NCBI GenBank assembly: GCA_900455085.1
Contig: UGTZ01000001.1
Location: 1,332,501-1,396,500, forward strand
Length of the DNA stretch: 64,000 nucleotides
Reading direction: 5' to 3'
DNA from: Providencia rettgeri
Lineage (GTDB): Bacteria > Pseudomonadota > Gammaproteobacteria > Enterobacterales > Enterobacteriaceae
A model generated the notes under the pieces. The model had not been told where the DNA came from. It saw only the letters and a program-made list of their open reading frames with translations, and did not search any database. The stretch's first letter is position 1. Each line of letters starts with the position of its first letter. Shown in pieces: positions 9,283 to 18,368 of the stretch. The position numbers and the translations under genes were made by a program.

Positions 9283-9770
9283 ATATTCGTCGTCGTAACC
9301 GACTTTGGCTGATCTGTTCCATATTGGTTGGTGTGGGGCTAACCCTCGCATTAATTCTCTATGCATTACGCTCAAGTATTGACTTGTTTTATACCCCCGG
9401 TGAAATCATTTATGGTAAGCGAGAAACTCAGCAAATCCCTGAAGTTGGACAACGCTTACGTGTCGGTGGCATGGTCATGCCAGGTAGTGTAGTACGTGAT
9501 TCTGACCCTGTCTCTAACGCTGTCAATATCACTTTCACTGTTTATGATGCCGAAGGTGAGGTTAACGTAAGTTATCATGGAATTTTGCCCGACTTATTCA
9601 AAGAAGGGCAAGGTGTCGTTGTTCAAGGGGAATTACAAGAGAATAATCATATTTTAGCGAAAGAAGTGCTTGCGAAACATGATGAAAACTATACGCCACC
9701 AGAGGTTGAAAAAGCGATGCAAGAAAACCATCGCAGGCCAGCTGCTGCCTATAAGGACAATGCATCATGA
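9279..9770 (+). CDS. ccmE: CcmE, periplasmic heme chaperone
   Basis: Carries heme covalently on a histidine and delivers it to CcmF/CcmH. 163 residues: an N-terminal signal anchor (about 8-30), then a beta-barrel domain. The heme-binding His is H134, in the context LAKHDENY, with Y138 following. The GTG start overlaps the ccmD stop and is preceded by GGAGGG-type sequence. Confidence 0.95.
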   Translation: MNIRRRNRLWLICSILVGVGLTLALILYALRSSIDLFYTPGEIIYGKRETQQIPEVGQRLRVGGMVMPGSVVRDSDPVSNAVNITFTVYDAEGEVNVSYHGILPDLFKEGQGVVVQGELQENNHILAKEVLAKHDENYTPPEVEKAMQENHRRPAAAYKDNAS

Positions 9771-11698
9771 TCCCTGAAATTGGTAGCGTTTTACTGTGCT
9801 TGGCATTAGGTCTTGCCGTTTTGCTGTCTTTCTACCCGCTATGGGGAGTGGCGCGCAATGATGCACGCTTAATGGCATCATCACGTCCATTAGCATGGTT
9901 ACTTTTTCTTTGTGTAACAGGGGCATTCCTAGTATTAGTGAATGCCTTTGTTGTTAATGATTTCTCAGTCACTTATGTTGCCAATAACTCTAATACGCAA
10001 TTACCTATTTGGTATCGTGTTGCGGCAACATGGGGAGCTCACGAAGGCTCATTATTACTTTGGGTATTATTAATGAGTGGCTGGACATTTGCGGTGGCAA
10101 TTTGCAGTTATCGCATGCCTCTCGACATTGTTGCTCGTGTTTTAGCTGTTATGGGGATGGTTAGCGTTGGTTTTTTGCTGTTTATCATCTTCACTTCAAA
10201 TCCGTTTTCGCGCACGCTACCCGCCTTTCCGATTGAAGGGCGTGACCTCAATCCATTACTGCAAGATCCAGGGCTGATTTTCCACCCACCATTGTTATAC
10301 ATGGGATATGTCGGTTTTTCAGTGGCATTCGCCTTTGCGATTGCTGCATTGTTAAGTGGCCGGTTAGATAGCTCTTTCACGCGTTTTGCTCGCCCTTGGA
10401 CGATGGCAGCATGGTTCTTTTTAACGCTAGGGATCATGTTAGGTTCCGCATGGGCTTATTATGAATTAGGTTGGGGGGGCTGGTGGTTCTGGGACCCGGT
10501 GGAAAATGCTTCCTTTATGCCATGGTTAGTGGGAACAGCATTGATCCACTCACTCTCCGTGACTGAGCAGCGAGCCACTTTTAAAGCATGGTCACTATTA
10601 TTGTCGATTTTTGCTTTCTCATTGTGTTTGCTCGGGACTTTCTTAGTCCGCTCGGGGGTACTGGTTTCCGTACACGCCTTCGCCTCAGACCCATCTCGAG
10701 GGTTATTCATCTTAGCCTTCATGGTGTTAGTGATTGGCGGCTCTTTATTAGTGTTTGCACTGCGTGGGCACAAAGTACGCTCAAGAGTTAACAATGCGCT
10801 ATGGTCCCGTGAATCCATGTTATTGGGCAATAACGTTATCCTAACAGCCGCGATGTTAGTCGTGTTACTCGGTACTTTGCTACCGTTGGTTCATAAACAA
10901 ATTGGTCTAGGTACGATTTCCATTGGTGAACCGTTCTTTAATACCATGTTTATCGCGTTGATGGTGCCATTTGCCTTGTTACTGGGAATTGGGCCACTCG
11001 TACGTTGGGGGCGTGACCGCCCTGCGGCGATTAAAAAGTTATTAATCATTGCAACTGTTTTAACCGTTATTCTCTCATTTGCTCTGCCATTATTGATGGA
11101 AGATAGGGTAGAAGCCCTAACGGTTGTCGGCTTAATCATGGCGTGCTGGATTGCTATTCTTGCCTTCGCAGAAATGCGAGTCCGCATCAGTAAGAAAATC
11201 AAGCTCACACCAAGTTACTGGGGAATGGTACTGGCGCACTTAGGTTTGGCGGTAACTATCGTCGGTATTGCCTTTAGCCAAAATTACAGTATTGAGCGTG
11301 ACGTGAAAATGAAGCCGGGTGATAGCATTTCAATTCGTGCTTATACCTTTGTATTTAATGGAGTACGAGAAGCTGATGGCCCTAACTACCAAGGTGTCAT
11401 TGGCAGTATTTCAGTGAAGGAAAAAGACAAAGTCATCGGTGTTTTAATGCCAGAAAAACGTTTTTATAGTGTTAGTCGAGCTGTTATGACTGAAGCGGCG
11501 ATAGATGGTGGTTTTACTCGCGATTTATATGCTGCATTGGGTGAGGAAATTGCTAAAGATACATGGACTATGCGCTTGTATTATAAACCGTTTGTTCGTT
11601 GGATCTGGTCTGGTGGCGTATTAATGGCTATTGGTGCGTTATTCTGCTTGTTTGACCCACGTTATCGTCGTCGTAAATTACAAGGGGAAACAGCATGA
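9767..11698 (+). CDS. ccmF: CcmF, cytochrome c heme lyase subunit
   Basis: Large multi-spanning inner-membrane protein that ligates heme from CcmE to apocytochrome CXXCH sites. 643 residues, the family length. It carries the tryptophan-rich WGGWWFWDPVENASF motif and several conserved histidines in periplasmic loops (for example HEGSLLLW). Four-base overlaps with ccmE and ccmG indicate coupled translation. Confidence 0.96.
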   Translation: MIPEIGSVLLCLALGLAVLLSFYPLWGVARNDARLMASSRPLAWLLFLCVTGAFLVLVNAFVVNDFSVTYVANNSNTQLPIWYRVAATWGAHEGSLLLWVLLMSGWTFAVAICSYRMPLDIVARVLAVMGMVSVGFLLFIIFTSNPFSRTLPAFPIEGRDLNPLLQDPGLIFHPPLLYMGYVGFSVAFAFAIAALLSGRLDSSFTRFARPWTMAAWFFLTLGIMLGSAWAYYELGWGGWWFWDPVENASFMPWLVGTALIHSLSVTEQRATFKAWSLLLSIFAFSLCLLGTFLVRSGVLVSVHAFASDPSRGLFILAFMVLVIGGSLLVFALRGHKVRSRVNNALWSRESMLLGNNVILTAAMLVVLLGTLLPLVHKQIGLGTISIGEPFFNTMFIALMVPFALLLGIGPLVRWGRDRPAAIKKLLIIATVLTVILSFALPLLMEDRVEALTVVGLIMACWIAILAFAEMRVRISKKIKLTPSYWGMVLAHLGLAVTIVGIAFSQNYSIERDVKMKPGDSISIRAYTFVFNGVREADGPNYQGVIGSISVKEKDKVIGVLMPEKRFYSVSRAVMTEAAIDGGFTRDLYAALGEEIAKDTWTMRLYYKPFVRWIWSGGVLMAIGALFCLFDPRYRRRKLQGETA

Positions 11699-12251
11699 AC
11701 CGCAAAGTCTTCTTAATTCCTTTTATTATTTTTGCAGGAATTGCCGCGGTTCTGTTATGGCAATTGATGCGTAATGCAGAAGGGGATGACCCTCGTTTAT
11801 TAGAATCTGCTTTAATTGGTAAGCCAGTGCCTGTTTTTCGTCTTGAGTCATTAGAAAACCCGGGGCAGCACTACGAATCTGATGTATTAACACAAGGGCA
11901 ACCTATCTTATTGAATGTTTGGGCAACATGGTGCCCAACATGCCGAGCAGAACATCAATATTTGAATAAGTTGTCTGCACAGGGTGTTCGTGTGGTTGGG
12001 TTGAACTATAAAGATAAACGGGATAAAGCCATTGTGTGGTTGCGTGAGTTGGGCAACCCTTATGCCTTAAGCTTATTTGATGGTGAAGGGATGTTAGGCC
12101 TTGACCTAGGGGTATATGGGGCACCTGAAACGTTCTTAATTGATGGTAATGGTGTGATCCGTTATCGTCACGCAGGGGCAATGGACGAGCGCGTTTGGGA
12201 AAAAGAGTTTAAACCCTTTGGGAGCGCTATAATCAGGAGGCGAACCAATGA
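11695..12251 (+). pseudogene. ccmG: CcmG/DsbE thioredoxin-like protein, 3' frameshift
   Basis: Membrane-anchored reductant of apocytochrome cysteines. It has an N-terminal helix (about 5-23) and the thioredoxin site WATWC80PTC83. The protein matches E. coli CcmG through FKP, where the reading frame leaves the family and would run on to 12330 inside ccmH. Adding one base in the CCC/TTT run (12214-12219) restores the family ending LWERYNQEANQ and a TGA at 12249-12251 that overlaps the ccmH ATG. The lesion costs only the last dozen residues. A sequence indel is the simplest explanation. Confidence 0.88.
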
Positions 12252-13321
12252 GGTATTTACTGGGTTTATTGATGTTAACGTTAAGTGCAACGGTGACATA
12301 TGCATCGACAGAAGTCTTTACTTTCGATAATGAACAACAAGAGCAGCAATTCCGTAAATTAACCGAGGAACTGCGCTGTCCTAAATGCCAAAACAACAGC
12401 ATTGCAGATTCTAACTCAATGATTGCACTGGACTTGCGCCAAAAAGTGTATGAGTTAATGAAAGAAGGCAAGAACCGTGATGAAATTGTTGATTACATGG
12501 TTGCCCGTTATGGTTACTTCGTCACTTATAACCCACCGCTGACACCGCTAACGGTTATGCTGTGGGGATTACCGTTTGTTGCGATAGCGGTAGGCGGTTG
12601 GATCATTTTTGCCCGTTCTAAAAAACGCGTTAGATTAAAACAGGTTGAGCAGGGTGATGAAGAATCATTACCTGAGGCCTCTCGCACTAGCAATTGGGTT
12701 TATTTACCCGGTTTTATCATTGCATTAGGTGTTGCGGGTGGTGCTTATTATCAGGTAGGTAGCTACGAGAAAGTGGCGGATTGGAATAATGCCTATCAAC
12801 AAGCTCCGGCCTTGCTAGATAGAGCGCTAGACCCGTCAGAGCCGCCACTTAATAATGCGGAAATGGAACACCTCGCCTTAGGTCTACGTACTCGCCTTCA
12901 AGAAGACCCGCAAAATGTAGAAGCGTGGGAAATGCTAGGCCGTATTGGTATGGTGTTGGGGAATGCGACCATGGCAACCGATGCCTATGGCCGTGCTTAT
13001 CGCCTAGCACCTAAAAATGAAAATGTAGTGATTGGCTATGCGGAAGTTTTGACGCGCTCTTCTGACCCAGAAGATAACCATCAAGGTGCGGAACTACTTA
13101 AAAAGCTGATTGCAGAAGACCGTACCAATGTGAAAGCGTTGAGCATTTTTGCATTCAATGCGTTTGAGCAAGAACGCTACGCTGAAGCCATTTCTGCTTG
13201 GCAAATGATGTTAAAACTATTGCCAGAGAATGACCAACGTCGCCCTATCATCGAGCGCAGTGTTGAACAAGCACTGATGATGGTACACGAAAAGAAAGGG
13301 TTGCCAGCGAAAGCGGAATAG
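12248..13321 (+). CDS. ccmH: CcmH, apocytochrome c ligation factor (CcmH/CycH type)
   Basis: Fused protein as in E. coli (357 versus about 350 residues). The N-terminal part has a signal sequence and the LRC44PKC47 redox motif that reduces apocytochrome. The C-terminal part is a TPR domain binding apocytochrome (about 195-340). Two transmembrane helices separate them. The start overlaps the restored ccmG stop and is preceded by AGGAGG. Last gene of the run; terminators follow. Confidence 0.95.
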   Translation: MRYLLGLLMLTLSATVTYASTEVFTFDNEQQEQQFRKLTEELRCPKCQNNSIADSNSMIALDLRQKVYELMKEGKNRDEIVDYMVARYGYFVTYNPPLTPLTVMLWGLPFVAIAVGGWIIFARSKKRVRLKQVEQGDEESLPEASRTSNWVYLPGFIIALGVAGGAYYQVGSYEKVADWNNAYQQAPALLDRALDPSEPPLNNAEMEHLALGLRTRLQEDPQNVEAWEMLGRIGMVLGNATMATDAYGRAYRLAPKNENVVIGYAEVLTRSSDPEDNHQGAELLKKLIAEDRTNVKALSIFAFNAFEQERYAEAISAWQMMLKLLPENDQRRPIIERSVEQALMMVHEKKGLPAKAE

Positions 13322-13346
13322 TTAACGGCAGTCAATTACTATGACC

Positions 13347-13370
13347 AAAAGGGAGCAACTGCTCCCTTTT
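13347..13370 (+). terminator. ccm operon terminator
   Basis: Perfect ten-base stem AAAAGGGAGC / GCTCCCTTTT with an AACT loop and T-rich end, 25 bases after the ccmH stop. An almost identical hairpin recurs at 13513-13536. Confidence 0.85.
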
Positions 13371-13480
13371 GAGGTTGTTGACAAAGCGGGATAAAAGCGT
13401 GGTTTTTCCCGCTTTGTGTTATCAGCCGAAAATCAATGAGTTGATTTTCCTAATGTATTTTCAAAACCAATTAGACTTGC
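13371..13480 (+). repeat. 110-bp two-hairpin dispersed repeat, copy A
   Basis: Begins GAGGTTGTTGACAAAGCGGG right after the ccmH terminator and ends at AGACTTGC. It contains an 11-bp stem (ACAAAGCGGGA / TCCCGCTTTGT) and a second hairpin GAAAATCAA/TTGATTTTC. A copy about nine-tenths identical by eye lies on the other strand at 55222-55331, also directly after a terminator. I do not recognise the family. Confidence 0.85.
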
Positions 13481-13536
13481 TGCCAAACCTATTATGTTTG
13501 GCAGCAAGTCTAAAAAGGGAGCAACCGCTCCCTTTT
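13473..13536 (+). terminator. long hairpin and duplicated terminator
   Basis: A perfect 16-bp stem (AGACTTGCTGCCAAAC, 13473-13488, with 13496-13511) is followed by AAAAGGGAGC / GCTCCCTTTT (13513-13536). The second hairpin differs from the ccmH terminator only in its loop (AACC for AACT), so the repeat is flanked by two copies of one terminator. Confidence 0.75.
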
Positions 13537-13953
13537 ATTTATCTGGTGAATAATCCATTTACTCAAATTGTGATCCTTCTCTCAACCTATCATTATTTTA
13601 CCCATAATAGATTATAACGATTAATCAGGGTTATTTTATCTTATTTAATTAATGAAGCTATAAATATAACTTATTAATTTAACTTTGTTTTATTTTAAAG
13701 TTTTTATATTTATGAAATATATAATAAATAATCCGAATTATTATATTTACTTATGTACTTCCCTCTTAGTCTAAATTCCATAAAGTAAACTAATCAATTC
13801 TTATATTATTTTGATAATAATAGAAGATTTACCTTTAGTTATTCTTTTTTGGTTTTTTTTGTTTTTACTTTTATGCTTTTTGCTTTTTTTTGCTTTGCAG
13901 GGAGAACCTATGAGTACAATCACATTAATGTAACAAGGTATAAATTAGAGTAA
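13537..13953. other. AT-rich spacer upstream of the DeoR-ribokinase gene
   Basis: No gene of normal size. A strongly T-rich tract covers about 13845-13895. It is followed by CAGGGAGA and an eight-codon frame (MSTITLM, 13910-13933), which could be a leader peptide or chance. Confidence 0.4.
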
Positions 13954-13975
13954 ATGCCATGAGGTAAAATGGCAT
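13954..13975 (+). promoter_or_regulatory. hairpin at the start of the DeoR-ribokinase mRNA
   Basis: ATGCCAT (13954-13960) pairs perfectly with ATGGCAT (13969-13975). The Shine-Dalgarno GAGG lies in the eight-base loop and the start ATG overlaps the 3' arm. It could modulate initiation; this is inference from pairing only. Confidence 0.4.
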
Positions 13976-15194
13976 GAAAGCAGAACGACATAAGAAAATA
14001 ATTAATATTTTAAAAAATACTGGATCAGCCAAAGTTTCTGTTTTATCGAAAGAACTTAATGTCACTAAAGAAACCATTAGAGCAGATTTAAACTCTTTAG
14101 CAAAAAAAGGAATTATTAGCCGTTGCCATGGTGGCGCATACATCGAATTTGAAACACTAGATAAAGTTGCTAAAAAAGAAATAATTCAATTTCTTGAGTG
14201 CAATGAAAGTTTTAATGAAAGAACAGATAAGGATGATGCCGTGTTAGGTAAAGTATGTGTATTAGGTTCATTTAACGTAGATATGATTAGTTACTTACCT
14301 CGGTTACCAGAGGCAGGCGAATCATTATTATCAAATAAATTTATTTTTTCTCCTGGTGGTAAAGGGTGTAACCAAGCATTAGCAGCGAGTTATTCAGATT
14401 CACCTGTCCACTTTATTACGAAGATAGGAACAGATCAATTTAGTGAATATGCAATAAACTTCATATCGTCATCTAAAATTAAAACTTCGACCATATACCA
14501 AACTGAAAAATATCAAACGGGTACAGCATCTATATTTGTATCTGAAAATAGTGGTGAAAATATTATTTCAATATACCCAGGTTCTAATATGGATATTACT
14601 GCTGACGAAGTGAAGATTCAAAAAGATAAAATTGTAAACTCAAATATTATTCTTCTTCAGTTAGAAACGAATATTGAAGCGTTAAAGGAAATTATTGAGA
14701 TTGGTAATGAATATAAGATTCCAATTATTTTAAATCCTGCGCCGTATAACGACATCGTTAATGAATTAATTGAAAAGATTGATATTTTAACCCCTAACGA
14801 AACTGAAGCAAGTCTGCTTTCTAATATTAATGTTATTGATTTAGAAAGTGCTAAAAAAGCGGCTGAAGTTATCTATCACAAAGGTGTAAAAAAAGTAGTT
14901 ATTACACTCGGAAGCAAAGGCTCTATTGCATTTGATGGTAATAAGTTCATTTATTCCCCGGCTTACACTGCTGTTGTTAAGAATACGGCGGGTGCCGGCG
15001 ATGCATTCAATGGGGCTCTTGCTGCATCTTTGGCGAAAGGTAAACAGTTTTCTTACGCCTTGCGCTATGCATCGGCGTTTTCATCCCTTGCTGTTGAAAC
15101 AAGTAATGCTTCAGAAATGCCTGAAGATATAAATGTTATGCATCGTATTAATCAAACAACCTATTCTCAGGTTGTGACTCAATCCCCTGAATAA
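13974..15194 (+). CDS. DeoR-type HTH fused to a PfkB/ribokinase domain
   Basis: 406 residues in two parts. Residues 1-75 form a DeoR-family winged helix (KAERHKKIINILK, then VTKETIRADL and the family's RCHGGA). From about residue 90 there is a complete ribokinase-like fold: GSFNVDMI, the substrate loop GGKGCNQALAA and the catalytic NTAGAGDAFNGALAA. Such proteins plausibly sense a sugar with the kinase domain while binding DNA; whether kinase activity remains is unknown. The start is fixed by GAGG in the loop of a hairpin (13954-13975). It leads a four-gene run with a DUF606 transporter and a hydrolase, so it probably regulates that cassette and phosphorylates its substrate. Confidence 0.88.
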   Translation: MKAERHKKIINILKNTGSAKVSVLSKELNVTKETIRADLNSLAKKGIISRCHGGAYIEFETLDKVAKKEIIQFLECNESFNERTDKDDAVLGKVCVLGSFNVDMISYLPRLPEAGESLLSNKFIFSPGGKGCNQALAASYSDSPVHFITKIGTDQFSEYAINFISSSKIKTSTIYQTEKYQTGTASIFVSENSGENIISIYPGSNMDITADEVKIQKDKIVNSNIILLQLETNIEALKEIIEIGNEYKIPIILNPAPYNDIVNELIEKIDILTPNETEASLLSNINVIDLESAKKAAEVIYHKGVKKVVITLGSKGSIAFDGNKFIYSPAYTAVVKNTAGAGDAFNGALAASLAKGKQFSYALRYASAFSSLAVETSNASEMPEDINVMHRINQTTYSQVVTQSPE

Positions 15195-15220
15195 ATTAAT
15201 ATTCTGAAAAGAGGAAAAAA

Positions 15221-15946
15221 ATGAAAATTCTATTTATTGGTGAATCATGGCATATCCATATGATCCACACTAAAGGTTATGACAGCTTTACTTCAAGTAA
15301 ATATGAAGAAGGTGCAACTTTCTTATTAGAATGTTTAAGAAATAAAGGCGTTGAAATTGATTATATGCCTGCACATACCGTGCAAATGACATTCCCTAAA
15401 ACCGTAGAGGAATTAGAAAAGTACGATGTTGTCGTTATTAGCGATATCGGTGCCAATACTTTCTTATTACAAAATGACACTTTCTATAATATGAAAGTAT
15501 TACCTAACGCACTTGGATTAATTAAACAATATGTTAGCCAAGGTGGTGGTTTATTAATGATCGGTGGTTACTTGTCATTTATGGGAATTGAAGCCAAAGC
15601 TAATTATAAAAATACATTATTAGCCGATGTATTACCGGTTGAAATGTTAGATGGTGACGACCGCGTTGAAACCCCTGAGGGAGTTTTTGCAACACCCGCT
15701 AATATAGGCCATGAATCAATTAAAAACTTTGGTAATTGGCCAATGTTTTTAGGTTATAACAAAGTTGCTGCTAAAGAAAATACACAAGTTGTTTTAAATA
15801 TTGGTGAAGACCCATTATTGGTATTCGGTGAATATGACAAAGGAAAAACAGGCTGTTTTATGAGTGACTGCTCGCCACACTGGGGAAGTCGTGAGTTTAT
15901 GGCTTGGGAGCATTATTCAGATATGTGGGTAAATATTCTTAAGTAA
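15221..15946 (+). CDS. class I glutamine amidotransferase-like protein
   Basis: 241-residue soluble protein of the GATase1-like group (PF07090 type, by recognition). It has the flavodoxin-like start MKILFIGESWHIH and the glycine-rich turn GGGLLMIGGYLSFMG, where true amidotransferases have a Cys nucleophile; no Cys is present in that turn, so amidase activity is doubtful. The C-terminal SDCSPHWGSREFMAW block is typical of the group. AGAGGA precedes the ATG. It lies 26 bases after the DeoR-ribokinase gene and probably shares its operon. Substrate unknown. Confidence 0.72.
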   Translation: MKILFIGESWHIHMIHTKGYDSFTSSKYEEGATFLLECLRNKGVEIDYMPAHTVQMTFPKTVEELEKYDVVVISDIGANTFLLQNDTFYNMKVLPNALGLIKQYVSQGGGLLMIGGYLSFMGIEAKANYKNTLLADVLPVEMLDGDDRVETPEGVFATPANIGHESIKNFGNWPMFLGYNKVAAKENTQVVLNIGEDPLLVFGEYDKGKTGCFMSDCSPHWGSREFMAWEHYSDMWVNILK

Positions 15947-15997
15947 ATCGCTCGTTAATTAATTCTTTAAAAGTAAAAAATCAAAATAAAGAAAATG

Positions 15998-16019
15998 GGT
16001 GCTGAGTTAATTCAGCACC
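15998..16019 (+). terminator. hairpin between the amidotransferase-like gene and the transporter
   Basis: GGTGCTGA (15998-16005) pairs with TCAGCACC (16012-16019) around a six-base loop. There is no T run after it, so it may be an mRNA processing or partial attenuation site rather than a full terminator. Confidence 0.5.
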
Positions 16020-16077
16020 TTGTAAGCCGATTACAAAAAATAATGACTCATAGTCAAAAATCCAAAAGGAATATTTT

Positions 16078-17042
16078 ATGAGTGTTAAAAATTATTCTAC
16101 CCCTTTTTTAATGATAGCGACGGTATTAGCCGGTATGTTATCGCCAATGCAATCCGCAGTGAATGGGCAGCTGGGTGATGTATTAAAAGATGGAAATGCG
16201 AGCGCCGTTATTTCATTTGCCAGTGGTTTGGTGGTGATGTTTTTTATCATTATTGCGAAGAAACAAACCAGACAACAATTTGCAGCAATTCCTAGCTTAA
16301 TTAAAATAAAAAAATTCCATTGTGGAATTGGTTTGCAGGCCTGTGCGGTGCGATGGTGGTGTTTTCTGAAGGCGCATCCGCGAGTGCATTAGGTATCGCA
16401 ACTTTCCAAACTGCATTGATTTCTGCACTATTATTATCAGGCTTGCTGTGTGACCGTTTTGGTATTGGTATCGATGAGAAAAAACCATTCACTACCTTTC
16501 GTGTATTAGGTGCCATTTTTGCGGTTGTCGCGACGTTGTTTGTGGTTTCACCACAGTGGCATTCAAGTTCTGCCATTTATTTAGCTATTTTGCCTTTTTT
16601 AGCTGGCTTGTTAGCAGGGTGGCAACCCGCAGGTAACTCAAAAGTTGCAGAAGCAACAGGTTCAATGATGGTTTCTATTACGTGGAACTTTATTGTTGGT
16701 TTTACCGTACTGACGATAGCTCTCGTGATCCGTATGGCATTAGGTCATCTCACTTTAGATTTACCGGGTGTTTGGTGGATGTACCTAGGTGGCCCGTTAG
16801 GTTTAATGTCCATTGCATTAATGGCAATCTTAGTCCGCGGCTTAGGTTTGTTGATGCTCGGTGTTGCTTCAACGGCAGGGCAGTTATTGGGTTCGGTACT
16901 GATTGACTTATTGCTACCGTCTTTGGGCAATACCGTGTACTTAGTGACTATTATTGGAACAGTATTTGCTTTAGTCGGCGCAATTATTACGACCATTCCT
17001 GAGTTTAGAGAAGCCAAAGCGACAAAAGCCGCAGGAGTATAA
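16078..17042 (+). pseudogene. DUF606/YdcZ-type DMT transporter, one-base frameshift
   Basis: Membrane protein of the drug/metabolite transporter superfamily, about 320 residues once joined, with roughly ten hydrophobic segments. The first frame runs to PSLIKIKK and the second continues IPLWNWFAGLCGAMVVF. One A missing from the seven-A run at 16308-16314 accounts for the break, and both sides are otherwise clean. The context (regulator-kinase, hydrolase) suggests uptake of the sugar-like substrate of this cassette. AAAGGA precedes the ATG and the 3' end abuts the hydrolase gene. Confidence 0.8.
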
Positions 17043-17043
17043 A

Positions 17044-18075
17044 ATGAAAGGTTATATCCAAACGGTGACAGGGCCCGTTAAAAAAGAAGATATGGGACTG
17101 ACATTACCACATGAACATCTGTTTAATGATTTATCAACGGTTGTCGATGAGCCATTTTATGACTTCTCACATGTGTTGGTTGATAAAAAAGTCAGTGCTG
17201 ATATTCAATGGGGACTGAAGCACGACCCATATTGCTGCTGTGACAATATGGATAAAAAGCCAATCGAAGATGTGATTTATGAAGTCAATAATTTTAAGGA
17301 ACTTGGTGGTAAAACATTGGTAGATGCTACAGGTTCCAAAGCGATTGGCCGTGATGTACATCAATTGCGCGAAGTTGCCATTAAAACGGGTATTAATGTG
17401 GTTGCTTCTTCTGGCCTGTATATTGAAAAGTTTGAAGGAGACCGGTTAGTCAATGATATCGATGCTATGGCTAAAATGATTGATGATGAGCTCAATGTAG
17501 GCATTGATGGAACGGATATTTGTGCAGGAATGATTGGTGAAATCGGGGTATCTCCTTTTTTTACTGATGGTGAAAAGAATAGCCTAAGAGCGGCATCAGT
17601 AGCGCAACTGGCTAATGACCATGTTTCAATGAATATTCATATGCCTGGTTGGCAACGTCGAGGAGATGAGGTTCTCGATATTTTAATCAAAGAAATGGGT
17701 GTTAATCCCGCTAAAATTTCATTGGCACACTCAGACCCGTCAGGTAAAGATTTTGACTATCAACGCCGTATGCTTGATAGAGGTGTTTGGCTTGAGTTTG
17801 ACATGATTGGTCTAGATATTTCATTTCCAAAAGAAGGTGTTGCACCAACAGTAACAGAAACTGCGGATGCGGTTTGTAAACTGATTGAGATGGGGTATGG
17901 GGCACAAATCGTGTTGAGTCATGATGTTTTTCTCAAACAAATGTGGGCAAAAAATGGGGGTAATGGCTGGGGATTTGTACCCAATGTTTTTCTCTCGTTA
18001 TTGGCCAAAAAAGGGGTGGATAAATCGATGATTAACCGCCTTTGTATTGATAACCCTGCAAACTTATTAGCATAG
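17044..18075 (+). CDS. phosphotriesterase-like metal hydrolase (probable lactonase)
   Basis: 343-residue amidohydrolase-fold protein of the PTE/Php family. Metal ligands are visible: HEH near residue 23 (LPHEHLFND), the acidic GEIGV segment near 165, His in MNIHMPGW, His in LAHSDP and Asp in VLSHDVF. Family members include sugar-lactone and N-acyl homoserine lactone lactonases, so hydrolysis of a (phospho)sugar lactone is plausible given the kinase and transporter alongside. It starts one base after the transporter stop. The exact substrate cannot be read from sequence. Confidence 0.82.
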   Translation: MKGYIQTVTGPVKKEDMGLTLPHEHLFNDLSTVVDEPFYDFSHVLVDKKVSADIQWGLKHDPYCCCDNMDKKPIEDVIYEVNNFKELGGKTLVDATGSKAIGRDVHQLREVAIKTGINVVASSGLYIEKFEGDRLVNDIDAMAKMIDDELNVGIDGTDICAGMIGEIGVSPFFTDGEKNSLRAASVAQLANDHVSMNIHMPGWQRRGDEVLDILIKEMGVNPAKISLAHSDPSGKDFDYQRRMLDRGVWLEFDMIGLDISFPKEGVAPTVTETADAVCKLIEMGYGAQIVLSHDVFLKQMWAKNGGNGWGFVPNVFLSLLAKKGVDKSMINRLCIDNPANLLA

Positions 18076-18116
18076 AATACCCTTTGTTATTTTTAGAATT
18101 CTTTGGATGGAAAATT

Positions 18117-18147
18117 AGTAGCAATCACTTGTGGTTGCTACTTTTTT
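18117..18147 (+). terminator. terminator of the kinase-hydrolase cassette
   Basis: AGTAGCAATCAC pairs with GTGGTTGCTACT (one T-G wobble) and is followed by six T. It lies 41 bases after the hydrolase stop. Confidence 0.85.
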
Positions 18148-18368
18148 ATGGCGCCTTTAAAACAGTTTGCTGACTTAGAGAAATGTACCTAATACTATAA
18201 ATCAGTCAATTGATTGATTTTTCAATGGGTTTGTATTGATGATAGATAATCAATTTTATCAATAAAGTTCATCTTAAATTAACATTTTCGGTAAATATCA
18301 ATAACAATGGGTATCTAAATAAGATACAATTCTGCGCTATAAATTCGTACTCAGATGACGGAAAAACG

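Noticed and set aside
12252..12330. C-terminal extension of CcmG into ccmH
   Set aside because: It arises only after the frameshift at 12214; the restored frame ends at 12251 with the family's usual C-terminus.
13369..13617. 82-codon open frame after ccmH
   Set aside because: It runs through two terminators, the 110-bp repeat and a 16-bp hairpin; no ribosome site and no protein character.
18238..18262. Fur-like box ahead of the copper receptor region
   Set aside because: Weak match in AT-rich DNA, and copper receptors need not be Fur-controlled.
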